DNA of 64,000 nucleotides, taken from contig JAEXGH010000017.1 in the NCBI GenBank assembly GCA_023450935.1, forward strand, positions 1 to 64,000, in the 5' to 3' direction. The position numbers and the translations under genes are program-made. Positions within the stretch are counted from its first letter, which is position 1; each line of letters opens with the position of its first letter. The DNA is from Verrucomicrobiota bacterium. Its GTDB lineage: Bacteria > Verrucomicrobiota > Verrucomicrobiia > Opitutales > Intestinicryptomonadaceae. Below the pieces are notes generated by a model, which made no database searches, was not told where the DNA came from, and was given only the letters and a program-made list of their open reading frames with translations. Positions 43,217 through 51,562 of this stretch are shown piece by piece.

Positions 43217-43813
43217 CTACGCGTCTTTTTTATTTTCAATTACTTTGTCTACAATGCCGTATTTCACTGCTTCTTCGGCCGACATAAAGAAGTCGCGGTC
43301 GGAGTCCTTCGCAATTTTTTCCACGCTGTTGCCCGTGAGCTTTGAAAGTATTTCGTTGACTTTCGTGCGCCAGCGCAGGATTTCGTTGGCGGCAATGGAG
43401 ACATCGCGCGCCTGCCCCGACGCGCCGCCGTAGGGCTGGTGAATCATCACGCGCGAATTCGGCAGCGAGTAGCGTTTGCCCTTTGTGCCCGCGGCAAGCA
43501 GAATGGTTGCCATGCTTGCGCACTGCCCCACGCAGTATGTCACGACATCGCACGAGAGGAAATTCATTGTGTCGAAAATCGCCATTCCCGCCGTGAGAGA
43601 GCCTCCTGGGCTGTTGATATAAATGTGAACGTCCTTTTTGGGGTCTTCCATTTGCAGGAACAAAAGCTGCGCTATGACTGAGTTTGCAACTCCGTCGGTA
43701 ATTGGGGTTCCAATGAAAACTATTCTGTCGCGAAGGAGTCTTGAGTAGACGTCCCACGAACGCTCGCCGCGCCCGTCGCGTTCCACTACTGTCGGTATGT
43801 AATATTCGCCCAT
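43217..43813 (-). CDS. clpP: ATP-dependent Clp protease proteolytic subunit
   Basis: The 198-residue serine protease forms the Clp barrel. The catalytic Ser100 is in VGQCASMATILL, where many relatives read GQAASMGA; His125 is in MIHQPYGG, and the catalytic Asp is in the DSDRDFFMS segment. It shows YINSPGGSLTAGMAIFDTM as usual. It lies between tig (94 bases upstream) and clpX (three bases downstream). Its N-terminus (MGEYYIPTVVERDGRGER) is close to that of the mature enzyme, so only a minimal propeptide is expected. Confidence 0.97.
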   Translation of the reverse strand: MGEYYIPTVVERDGRGERSWDVYSRLLRDRIVFIGTPITDGVANSVIAQLLFLQMEDPKKDVHIYINSPGGSLTAGMAIFDTMNFLSCDVVTYCVGQCASMATILLAAGTKGKRYSLPNSRVMIHQPYGGASGQARDVSIAANEILRWRTKVNEILSKLTGNSVEKIAKDSDRDFFMSAEEAVKYGIVDKVIENKKDA

Positions 43814-43907
43814 ATTTTTTTATTCGGTTGAAGATTGATTAAGAAAAAAAGCGCGCGAAGCAATAAAAAACCGCCGCGCGCGCCACGTTTTGAAAGCAGC
43901 CAGCCTG

Positions 43908-45209
43908 CTACGCTTTGACGCTTGTCTGGGCTTTTTCGGCGATAAAGTTTATTGCCTTTTGAAGGAGGGCGTCGGAGCGGAGGCGGTTAGCTTTGGCGGG
44001 GTCTTTCTTAAGCTGCTTGATGAGGTCTTCGGGCTTTACGCGCGTTCTCATTGCTTCCTGCCAGAGGGCTCTGCCCATATCGTCGTTATCGACTTTAAGG
44101 TCGTTTGCTTTAGCAACGCGGTTGAGGAAAATGCGCATTTTTGCGCGGGCTTCCGCCTCCTTGTTGGAGGTTTCAACAAGCATTTCCCTGTTCTTTTCGA
44201 TGTCGTCCTTCGACGCTCCCGACGACATAAAGCGCATCATCATTTCCTGAAGAATTGATTCGCGTTCGTCTTCAAGCGCGCTTTCGGGCAGGGGGAACTG
44301 GACTTTTTCCAAGAGCTGTTCGACCGCCAACTGGCGTTTCATGACTTCGTTGTTGTTTTTCTTTTCGGCTTCGATGTTCTGCTTGATTTTCGCCTTGAGC
44401 TCGTCAACATCTTTGGCTTCGAAAGCCTTCAGAAAGTCGGCGTCGAGCTCGGGCAGGATTTTTTCGCGGACTTCGAAAATTTCGACTTCGTATTCAGCCT
44501 TTTTGCCCGCGAGAGCCTCAATGGGCATATCTTTTGCAAATTCGTGCGAGATTGTCTTCTTGTCGCCCTTCTTCATGCCGATGATTCCCTGAACAATGCC
44601 CTGAACTCCGGGGGCTTCAGTGTTGCCCGCCTCCTCCCAAGTCGATTTCTGGTCGGCAAAAAGCGGCATATCCTTGGCTACTTCCGCCACAGGTTTGCCG
44701 TCGATTGTGCCCTTGTAGGACAGGCGGACAAAGTCGCCCTTCTTGATTTCGCGGTCTACGACGTCGTATTTTGCGCGCTGGTTGCGGTAGTATTCAACTG
44801 CGTTGTTTACCTCTTCCTCGGTGGCTTCAGTGGGCTGTAGCTCGACTTTCGTTTCGAGACTTGCGGGCATTTCGACAGTCGGGTAGATGTCGGCGGTGAA
44901 GGTGAGAACGCAGCCGTCTTTGTTGTCGTTTTCGATATTGACAACCGAATACAGGTCGAATTCCTTGATGGCGTTCATTGCGTCGATGGCCTTGCTTGTG
45001 AGCGTTCTTTCCGTTTGCGCCTTTATGGCGTCGGCATACGTTTTTTCAATCATTGCTTTGGGCGCGTGGCCGGGGCGGAAGCCCGAAATTTTTGCGCCGC
45101 GAACAAATTCTTCCGTAATTTTTGATGTCTCTTCGGCTACTTCCTTAGTGTCGAAGCTAACGATGATTTTTTTTCTCGTATCGTTGATGTTTTCAATTTT
45201 TGTGTTCAT
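43908..45209 (-). CDS. tig: Trigger factor (ribosome-associated chaperone)
   Basis: Trigger factor binds near the ribosome exit tunnel and shields new chains. The 433-residue length is typical. The N-terminal ribosome-binding domain has ISGFRPGHAPKAMIEKTYAD, which holds the GFRxGxxP signature. The FKBP-like domain (about 165-250) contains KGDFVRLSYKGTIDGKP, and the C-terminal helical arms contain LPESALEDERESILQEMMMR. It is the first gene of the tig-clpP-clpX operon. A good promoter lies about 30 bases upstream. Confidence 0.96.
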   Translation of the reverse strand: MNTKIENINDTRKKIIVSFDTKEVAEETSKITEEFVRGAKISGFRPGHAPKAMIEKTYADAIKAQTERTLTSKAIDAMNAIKEFDLYSVVNIENDNKDGCVLTFTADIYPTVEMPASLETKVELQPTEATEEEVNNAVEYYRNQRAKYDVVDREIKKGDFVRLSYKGTIDGKPVAEVAKDMPLFADQKSTWEEAGNTEAPGVQGIVQGIIGMKKGDKKTISHEFAKDMPIEALAGKKAEYEVEIFEVREKILPELDADFLKAFEAKDVDELKAKIKQNIEAEKKNNNEVMKRQLAVEQLLEKVQFPLPESALEDERESILQEMMMRFMSSGASKDDIEKNREMLVETSNKEAEARAKMRIFLNRVAKANDLKVDNDDMGRALWQEAMRTRVKPEDLIKQLKKDPAKANRLRSDALLQKAINFIAEKAQTSVKA

Positions 45210-45239
45210 AAAAGGGATTTTCTAAGAATTTAAAGGCGG

Positions 45240-45270
45240 ATTATAATGGGCTTTAGCCGCTCCGCGTCAA
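45240..45270 (-). promoter_or_regulatory. Promoter of the tig-clpP-clpX operon
   Basis: On the minus strand TTGACG (45270-45265) and TATAAT (45245-45240) are separated by 19 bases; the -10 is perfect and the spacer slightly long. The tig ATG lies 30 bases downstream. Confidence 0.5.
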
Positions 45271-45381
45271 GACTTTTTATATTTTTACGTTGCCCAAAGC
45301 GGAGCGGTTTGGCTTCCCCGAGACATCGTTTGGGCTGACGTTGAAGCCTGCGCCGATTCGCTTCGGGGCGTGGCTGCCGAA

Positions 45382-46350
45382 TTACTTGCGCGCGCTTTTG
45401 TTGCGTGCGCGCCCGAGTCTGTCGCCGACTGCAAGCCACGCGTCGCCGTCGGGCGGACGCTGGCAGTAGAAGCCGAATTTCGAAGTTTTGTCGAGCTTGC
45501 GCAGCAACGAAAACAGGTTGCGCTGCGCATCTTTTGGGTCGCCGTTTTCGCTGAGCCAAAAGTGGTTGGGCTTTGGGTTGTTCGGGCGCGACAAATACAC
45601 GACTTCCCCTTTGAAGCCGGCGGGAATTTCGGAGTCGTCGTCGAACAGTTCCAGAGTATGCTTGGGGCTGTAGTGGCTTTTCAGCATTCCGGGGGCTTGC
45701 GGGTGGGCTTCGTTGACTTTCGGGGCGCGGTCGATTTTTTCGCCCAGAGCGGCCTCTATTTCGTCGGCGCGCACTGGCCCGGGGCGGAGGAGCTTTTTGG
45801 GCGTCGAAGTCATCAGAACGATTGTCGATTCCACGCCGCATTCGCACTCGCCGCCGTCCAGAACGAAGTCGATTTTATCGCCGAGCTGTTCCGCTACGTG
45901 TGCGGCGCATGTGGGGCTTACATACCCGAACGGATTTGCGCTCGGCGCGGCAATCGGGACGTTTGCCGCCACGATGAGTTCGTGCATTATTTTGTGCGAG
46001 GGCATTCTGACCGCCACAGTAGGCATTCCCGCGGTAACCAAGTCGGGCACGCAGGGCTTTTTGGGCAGAATCATTGTAAGCGGCCCGGGCCAGAAACGTT
46101 TTGCAAGCCTGCGGGCGTCTTCCGAAAATTCGGCGACGCGCTCCGCCATTTGCATATCGCTTACGTGCACAATGAGCGGGTCGATAAACGGTCGCGATTT
46201 CGCGCGGAATATTTTGGCTACAGCGTCTTCATCGAGCGCGTTTGCTGCAAGCCCGTAGACGGTTTCCGTGGGGACGCCGCCTATTTTGCCTTCAGAAATA
46301 AAACGAGCCGCCCCAAGAATGTCTCGCGACGGCTGCAAAGGTTTTTCCAT
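45382..46350 (-). CDS. L-threonylcarbamoyladenylate synthase, Sua5 type
   Basis: The enzyme makes threonylcarbamoyl-AMP, the precursor of t6A in ANN-decoding tRNAs. The 322-residue protein has the YrdC-like catalytic domain (about 1-205): GGVPTETVYGLAANA, KSRPFIDPLIVHV, FWPGPLTMIL, VAVRMPSH, PSANPFGYVSPT and STIVL...LLRPGPV. It also has the C-terminal Sua5 domain (about 215-320), introduced by QAPGMLKSHYSPK. This longer form is the Sua5 rather than the short TsaC type. It follows rpsR by 15 bases on the same strand. Confidence 0.94.
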   Translation of the reverse strand: MEKPLQPSRDILGAARFISEGKIGGVPTETVYGLAANALDEDAVAKIFRAKSRPFIDPLIVHVSDMQMAERVAEFSEDARRLAKRFWPGPLTMILPKKPCVPDLVTAGMPTVAVRMPSHKIMHELIVAANVPIAAPSANPFGYVSPTCAAHVAEQLGDKIDFVLDGGECECGVESTIVLMTSTPKKLLRPGPVRADEIEAALGEKIDRAPKVNEAHPQAPGMLKSHYSPKHTLELFDDDSEIPAGFKGEVVYLSRPNNPKPNHFWLSENGDPKDAQRNLFSLLRKLDKTSKFGFYCQRPPDGDAWLAVGDRLGRARNKSARK

Positions 46351-46365
46351 TTCGACGACCCGAAT

Positions 46366-46551
46366 TTACTTCATAAGAAGCATATTGCGGGCGTGTTTTA
46401 CTGTCTTTTTAATGTGGCGTTGTTCCTTTGAGGACAAACCCGTGAACTTGCGGGGCAAGATTTTGCCCGTCTCCGTGACATAGCGATTCATCGATTCTGC
46501 GTCGACGAACGTCAATTCCATTACGTTTTTCTTTTTTGTTTCTTCTGCCAT
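46366..46551 (-). CDS. rpsR: Small ribosomal subunit protein bS18
   Basis: The 61-residue protein contains the S18 core NVMELTFVDAESMNRYVTET followed by GKILPRKFTGLSSKEQRHIK and KTVKHARNM. The ATG at 46551 is chosen because it gives the normal length; a frame open 34 codons further upstream has no S18 likeness. The usual partners rpsF, ssb and rplI are absent; it leads a Sua5-type gene instead. Directly upstream is the first copy of the 131-bp repeat, so its promoter lies in or next to the border of the AT-rich cassette. Confidence 0.93.
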   Translation of the reverse strand: MAEETKKKNVMELTFVDAESMNRYVTETGKILPRKFTGLSSKEQRHIKKTVKHARNMLLMK

Positions 46552-46683
46552 ATCTGTTTGTTTCTTATTATTAAATGTTTCCCCGGTTCGTTCCCGAGCC
46601 TCGCCCGAAACCGACCATTTCGAAAATAAACCCCCAATGTTGCTGTTTCCCAAAAGCTATGCAAGCTTTTTTTTCGACTTTTT

Positions 46684-46814
46684 GCATACCGCCCGCCTTC
46701 GGTTCCCCCGCGCCCTGCAATCCCGACACACAAGAGTTAATTCAAGTTTTGTGATTACAATTTAAAAGTTAAGAGGCGCAAATCCTCCTTGAGGAGTATA
46801 CACTTTTAACAAAG
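46684..46814. repeat. 131-bp direct repeat, left copy
   Basis: It is identical to 49753-49883 except for one base (T at 46738, G at 49807). The right part folds: TTAAAAGT (about 46762-46769) pairs with ACTTTTAA (46802-46809), enclosing CCTC-CTT-GAGG. The first part is GC-rich (CCGCCCGCCTTCGGTTCCCC). The copies are in the same orientation, 3069 bases apart, and bracket two AT-rich genes. Confidence 0.95.
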
Positions 46815-46955
46815 TGGTAAACATCTTCTGGTATAATTTTCAGAAAAATTCCGCCTTACTAGTTACTGTAAATTGTAAATACAAAAATTCGAGTTTATTC
46901 CAAAACACACAAAACAAAATTGCGCAAAATCACTAAACAGAATATCCTGCCCCCC

Positions 46956-48314
46956 ATGGAAACTAGAATCAAAACCCGATATGGGACTATATGTTACGAC
47001 AGAGCAATGAACTTTTCTTTACTTGAAGGCTTATTTCTAAGTAAAGAAATCAAAGATGCGTTTGAGATTTTAAATGCATCTTTATTTAAATTAAAAACAG
47101 GATGCATAAGTAAAAATACAATAAATATATTTTTTCGCGAAGGTGAAAAACTTACAGACATTTTGGATGTTATCATACAAAAATTCAAATGGAAAGAAAT
47201 AAAATGCGTGCGGAAGCAATCATATCTTGATGCCCAAAACAGTAAGGATTTATTTATATTGGCCTCAATTTCCCCATATGGAGAAATAAATGTATACAAC
47301 TCTTTCTTCAACAGGGAAATATCAAAAGATAATCGAGCGGGGGTAGTTATACATGAAGTTGCTCACCTTGTAGGATTAACGGAGGAATATAACCTTAATA
47401 CTACCTCAGGTAAAATTACAAGTGCTGAGTCAGTAAAGAATTTTTGTCTATATGTAAACGGTAAACTTTCTCTTCACGAAATTCTCAAAGAAAATGAACG
47501 ATATCCAAGTAATGATTCTGACGAGATGACGTATAGAACAAATCCCAACAGGAGAAAAAATGGCGAATTCGATTTCGGTCCAGATAACGGAGTTATCAAC
47601 AAATCGGAGAACCGTAGTAACAATCAAAGAGTAGATTCTGTTTTGAACAAGGGAAAGAACGAACTCTTGGACAAACTCTCAGCAAAAGAAAAAAATACGC
47701 TTATACAAAATGGGATAGCATTTGAAGCCGACACTATAACAACTAGGCCGTCAAATAAATATAAATCACCTCAACAAAGTAAATCCGAATTCAAGCACGG
47801 AGGATTCGGGAATAACGAAATTTTTGTAGGAAAAGATCCCGATCCAAATGCAGATCCGAACGACAAACCACGAGTATGGGGTGCTTTCGATGCAAAACTC
47901 AAAGGATTAAAGAAAAATACGGTATACACTGTCATTCAAAAAAATACCTTCAGGCGTAGAAAATTTGGTAATGACATGATCGAAGAAGAAAATATCGTTG
48001 TTATACATGAAATACGCACAGATAACAACGGGAATGCATACCTCAGACGTATTGGAATTGTAAACGAAGCAACAAGCAACGAAAATGCCGAAGACTTGGA
48101 ACAAATTGAAATTGATGTAGACCTAGAACTGCTTGAGGGGGCGGCCACATCACACTTCAAGCAAATAAAAAAAGAAATCAAACATACGAACTCCGCCGAT
48201 TATGTAACTAGACATGCAACGCTTAATAATGGGGGGAAAGTCAAAAAAGAGGAAGTTGATAAGCTAAAAGGTCGATTAATTTTTTCAGGACGTTTCAAAA
48301 AAGATATCTTTTAA
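46956..48314 (+). CDS. M35-like zinc metallopeptidase-domain protein, putative effector/toxin
   Basis: The product has 452 residues from the ATG at 46956 (a TTG at 46920 would add 12). An N-terminal domain of about 180 residues carries GVVIHEVAHLVGLTEEY, a HExxH zinc motif (residues 133-137) with acidic residues six to seven positions later, then a Tyr and SVKNFCLYVN. This order resembles the M35/lysine-specific metallo-endopeptidase group, also found in polymorphic toxins. A linker (about 190-290) is rich in Asn, Ser and Lys. The second half contains VWGAFDAKLKGLKKNTVYTV and ends at YVTRHATLNN...GRFKKDIF; no family is recognised. No signal peptide is seen. The gene is much AT-richer than its surroundings and converges with the next gene across two bases. 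Confidence 0.6.
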   Translation: METRIKTRYGTICYDRAMNFSLLEGLFLSKEIKDAFEILNASLFKLKTGCISKNTINIFFREGEKLTDILDVIIQKFKWKEIKCVRKQSYLDAQNSKDLFILASISPYGEINVYNSFFNREISKDNRAGVVIHEVAHLVGLTEEYNLNTTSGKITSAESVKNFCLYVNGKLSLHEILKENERYPSNDSDEMTYRTNPNRRKNGEFDFGPDNGVINKSENRSNNQRVDSVLNKGKNELLDKLSAKEKNTLIQNGIAFEADTITTRPSNKYKSPQQSKSEFKHGGFGNNEIFVGKDPDPNADPNDKPRVWGAFDAKLKGLKKNTVYTVIQKNTFRRRKFGNDMIEEENIVVIHEIRTDNNGNAYLRRIGIVNEATSNENAEDLEQIEIDVDLELLEGAATSHFKQIKKEIKHTNSADYVTRHATLNNGGKVKKEEVDKLKGRLIFSGRFKKDIF

Positions 48315-48316
48315 CA

Positions 48317-49666
48317 TTATTCCAATTTCCTGATTTTCAGCGAATCCAATTTCGATTGGCGTTCGTTTTTCATTCTCTTATAGGCGGGGAAATAAATACC
48401 TCCGCCTGCTTTTTCGTAGAAAGTTTCAACCAAATCTTCGTCAACTTCAAGTCCCGTTAGTAGGTTTTCCAAAAGAAACGTGGCAACAACCGCCTCAATC
48501 GCCGCACCCTCGGCTAAAAGATTTTCCAGCACCGCTTCAGCCTGCCTGCGGTTATAGTCGGGATTGCGCTCGGAAACGACAAGATCTTCCGTCCACGCGT
48601 AATACGGGAATTTTACAATTTTTCGTTTCGCGCCGTATTTTATTATATTGTATTTCTCGTTAAAGAGTTTCAACAACGTATCGTTTGTAACACTCGGATT
48701 TTTTCCAAAAGTTTCGTTCTTGTGCTTTTCCCATAACCAGCGCCATTCCCTCGAAAATTGCGGCAGCCTCTTAAACATAGACACTCGGCGTTGGATATAC
48801 TTCATTCGCGCCTTGTCGGCTTTCAACCGCCAATAGTCGGCAAGTTTTGAATCGGTGTCCCGAGAATCGTAAACGCCGCCGTAAATGTCGGCAAGAGCCT
48901 GCATATCCCAGAAGTCACGCGAACGAGAAAGAATGTATAGCGCGAAATCCCTGTCTTTGGGGACACAAAATCCTGCGTAAAAATTCCGCCAAAGCAAATG
49001 GTTTGAACGGGCTATGATTTGGTCGCTGCGAAATATATCGCGCGGGAACCCCATTTCTCCGCGCCGAAAAGCCAGCGCATAAATGCCGCCGCACCCGTAA
49101 TTGTTTGAGCCCGCAAAAGGCGCGTCGCAAAATACGTCAAGCTCGAAGTCGGAATACAATTTTTTGAAATATTCCGCGGCTTGCTTGCTTTGTTTTTCGG
49201 AATAAAGCAGGTTGGCAAAGTTGCAAAATTCCAGCGGGGCGTCCAACAAATTTTTATTCCTTATCGAAGCTTCCGCCCATTTAAATGCTAGCTGTTTGTC
49301 GCGGAATTTTGGGGTATCAGTCATTTCCTTCATTTCAGTCTCGGTAGGGAAAGCCAACAATTCGGGCGGAATTTTGTCGTTGAAGCGGAAAAATACGGTC
49401 TTCGAATCCCACCCCTGATAATAAAGGGAAAGTTCTAGCGCCCTCAGACTGTTTTCTTGGGCGAGCGACTCCATAAAAGCCACAGGATTTCTGCAGTATA
49501 TTGACTTTTCATTGCCTGAAAGAACAACATCGGCATAAACGTGTTTTACAAGGGACTTCCCGAAGGCAATTTCCCCCGCACAAACAGTAAAACCGGAAAA
49601 TATCCCAAAAAGAAAGAATGTTGAAAAAAAACGCCTCATCCCTCGTTGTCGGAAAGGGAATACCAT
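48317..49666 (-). CDS. Secreted Sel1/TPR-like protein of unknown function
   Basis: The product has 449 residues, with a hydrophobic signal region (about 10-30, FFSTFFLFGIFSGFTVCAGE); an ATG at 49639 is an alternative start. The rest is helical, with Sel1-like blocks such as EFCNFANLLYSEKQSKQAAE, DFALYILSRSRDFWDMQALA followed by DIYGG, and ADYWRLKADKARMKYIQRR. Sel1-type repeats act as protein-binding scaffolds in the periplasm. No enzyme motif is seen. It converges with the M35-like gene and sits with it between the two 131-bp repeats. A binding partner or guard protein for the protease is conceivable but not shown. Confidence 0.6.
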   Translation of the reverse strand: MVFPFRQRGMRRFFSTFFLFGIFSGFTVCAGEIAFGKSLVKHVYADVVLSGNEKSIYCRNPVAFMESLAQENSLRALELSLYYQGWDSKTVFFRFNDKIPPELLAFPTETEMKEMTDTPKFRDKQLAFKWAEASIRNKNLLDAPLEFCNFANLLYSEKQSKQAAEYFKKLYSDFELDVFCDAPFAGSNNYGCGGIYALAFRRGEMGFPRDIFRSDQIIARSNHLLWRNFYAGFCVPKDRDFALYILSRSRDFWDMQALADIYGGVYDSRDTDSKLADYWRLKADKARMKYIQRRVSMFKRLPQFSREWRWLWEKHKNETFGKNPSVTNDTLLKLFNEKYNIIKYGAKRKIVKFPYYAWTEDLVVSERNPDYNRRQAEAVLENLLAEGAAIEAVVATFLLENLLTGLEVDEDLVETFYEKAGGGIYFPAYKRMKNERQSKLDSLKIRKLE

Positions 49667-49752
49667 ATTTAAACGTTGTCAAAGATAAAATAAAAATGGT
49701 GATAGTATTTCATTTTTTAAGAGCAAATACATTCCGCCACTAAGGAGTATAG

Positions 49753-49883
49753 GCATACCGCCCGCCTTCGGTTCCCCCGCGCCCTGCAATCCCGACACAC
49801 AAGAGTGAATTCAAGTTTTGTGATTACAATTTAAAAGTTAAGAGGCGCAAATCCTCCTTGAGGAGTATACACTTTTAACAAAG
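49753..49883. repeat. 131-bp direct repeat, right copy
   Basis: It is the second copy of 46684-46814, differing at one base. Its last bases run directly into the guaB terminator. A piece of its end (AAGGAGTAT) also appears just before it at 49742-49750. Confidence 0.95.
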
Positions 49884-49894
49884 GCAGAAACAAA

Positions 49895-49919
49895 AAAACG
49901 CGATGGGTATCGCGTTTTT
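49895..49919 (-). terminator. Terminator of guaB
   Basis: AAAAACGCGAT (49895-49905) pairs perfectly with ATCGCGTTTTT (49909-49919) around GGG, with T-runs on both strands. Confidence 0.9.
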
Positions 49920-49944
49920 GTTTTTGGTGGAATATTATCTGCGT

Positions 49945-51501
49945 TTATTTTGCGGGGGTTTGTTTTATTTCGATTACGTCGTGCGTCGAGCTTTCTTTTT
50001 GTCCCGCGCCCGTAAGTCTTGTATAGCGGGCGTTTGCGCGGAGTTCGGGAAGCGTTTTCGCGCCCAGATAGCCCATTCCGCTCTGGATTCCGCCCACGAA
50101 CTGGCGCAGGGCGTCGTCAACCGACTGCGAAACTTCCTTGAGAGCCTCCACGCCCTCTGCCGTGATTTTATCCGTCTTGACTTTGAAATCGTGCCCGTAT
50201 CTTGCCGCGCTTCCCGCTTTCATAGCCGACAAGCTGCCCATTCCGCGGTATTGTTTATACATTTTGCCGTTGATTTCCATTATCTGACCGGGGGCTTCGG
50301 GGCAACCCGCCAAGAGACCACCGCAAATCATGCAGTCGGCGAGCGTAAGAGCCTTTACCATATCGCCGCTCTTTGTTATGCCGCCGTCGGCAATAGTGCG
50401 GACGCCGAGTTTGCGCGCCTGCGCTGAGCAGACGTATAAAGCCGTCAACTGCGGAATTCCCACGCCCGCGACGATGCGGGTTGTGCATATCGACCCCGGC
50501 CCTTGACCGATTTTGATTGCGTCTGCACCGCGCTCGGCGAGGAACTCGACTCCCGCGGCGTTAGTTACGTTGCCGCCTATGAGCGTAAGTTCGGGGAAGG
50601 CGTCGCGCAACGCCTTTACGGTGTCGCCGACTCCCTTTGTGAAGCCGTGCGCCGTGGAGACTGCCGCCACGTCGAGCCCCTTGTCAACCATTGCGCCTAC
50701 GTGGTCGATGATGTTTTCAAAGTCGAGTTCTCCGTCGGGTTTGCGCATCATTGCAATCGACGCGCCGCAGCGCAGGCGGAATTTTGCGTCGCGCGTGTGT
50801 TTTTGGGGGCGGTTGCGCTCTTCGGAAATGCGCTCAATGTCGCTGAGGGTGAACAGTCCGCAGAGTTTGTCGGCGTCGTCCACGACAAGGAGCTTATGCA
50901 CGCCGAAATGTTTGTCGAAAAATTCGTCGGCGACGGCGATGGGGTCTTCGCCCAGCCGGCTTTGACGGACGGTGAAAACGTCGGCGCGCGGCGTCATTGC
51001 CTTGCTGACCGGCATTGCGGCGTATCTTTCCTTTACGGTGCTTCCGGGGAGAAGCCCCACGAGGGTGTTGTCTTTGTCTACCACGGGGAATGTGCGGAAG
51101 CGGAAATTCTTTTCGCCAACGAGGTGGAGGACGTCGCCGATGAGCATATCGGGGGAGACCTTAACCGGATCCTGAATGAGTCCGTGAATGTAGTTTTTAA
51201 CGCGGACAACCTCCGCAAGCTGGTCGGTCTGCGACATATTGCAGTGTATAAGCCCCAGACCGCCGTTGCGCGCCATTGCAATCGCCATTTGGGATTCCGT
51301 TACGGTATCCATATCCGACGAAATGATGGGCAGGGGCAGTTCTATCGAATCCGACAGCGAGGAATCGAGCCTTGTTTCGCGCGGGAGCACCTCAGAATAT
51401 TGGGTTGCCAACGATACGTCGTCGTATGTGAGCGCGTAGCCGCAGTTCGATGTGAAGAACTTTTCGGCGTTGAGGAAGAATTTTTCGTCTATACTGTTCA
51501 T
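49945..51501 (-). CDS. guaB: Inosine-5'-monophosphate dehydrogenase
   Basis: GuaB oxidises IMP to XMP, the committed step of guanine nucleotide synthesis. The 518-residue chain holds the barrel start LTYDDVSLATQYSEVLPR and SSDMDTVTES. Two CBS domains follow (about 108-235, ending FTLSDIERISEERNRP). The active-site loop is GPGSICTTR with Cys339, and the flap region reads RGMGSLSAMK. One oddity: where the family has an Asp (VDTAHG or IDSSHG), this protein reads VSTAHGF with Ser282. The gene is alone on its transcript or last in a minus-strand series starting at prfB. Confidence 0.94.
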   Translation of the reverse strand: MNSIDEKFFLNAEKFFTSNCGYALTYDDVSLATQYSEVLPRETRLDSSLSDSIELPLPIISSDMDTVTESQMAIAMARNGGLGLIHCNMSQTDQLAEVVRVKNYIHGLIQDPVKVSPDMLIGDVLHLVGEKNFRFRTFPVVDKDNTLVGLLPGSTVKERYAAMPVSKAMTPRADVFTVRQSRLGEDPIAVADEFFDKHFGVHKLLVVDDADKLCGLFTLSDIERISEERNRPQKHTRDAKFRLRCGASIAMMRKPDGELDFENIIDHVGAMVDKGLDVAAVSTAHGFTKGVGDTVKALRDAFPELTLIGGNVTNAAGVEFLAERGADAIKIGQGPGSICTTRIVAGVGIPQLTALYVCSAQARKLGVRTIADGGITKSGDMVKALTLADCMICGGLLAGCPEAPGQIMEINGKMYKQYRGMGSLSAMKAGSAARYGHDFKVKTDKITAEGVEALKEVSQSVDDALRQFVGGIQSGMGYLGAKTLPELRANARYTRLTGAGQKESSTHDVIEIKQTPAK

Positions 51502-51562
51502 AAAGTTCCCTTTTCCCCTACGTTAGGTATACCCGACGTTTTGCTGTGTCAAGCTTTTTTTG

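Noticed and set aside
46684..49883. Integron-type gene cassette array
   Set aside because: The 131-bp repeats do not show the R' and R'' core motifs expected of attC sites, and no integron integrase is present.
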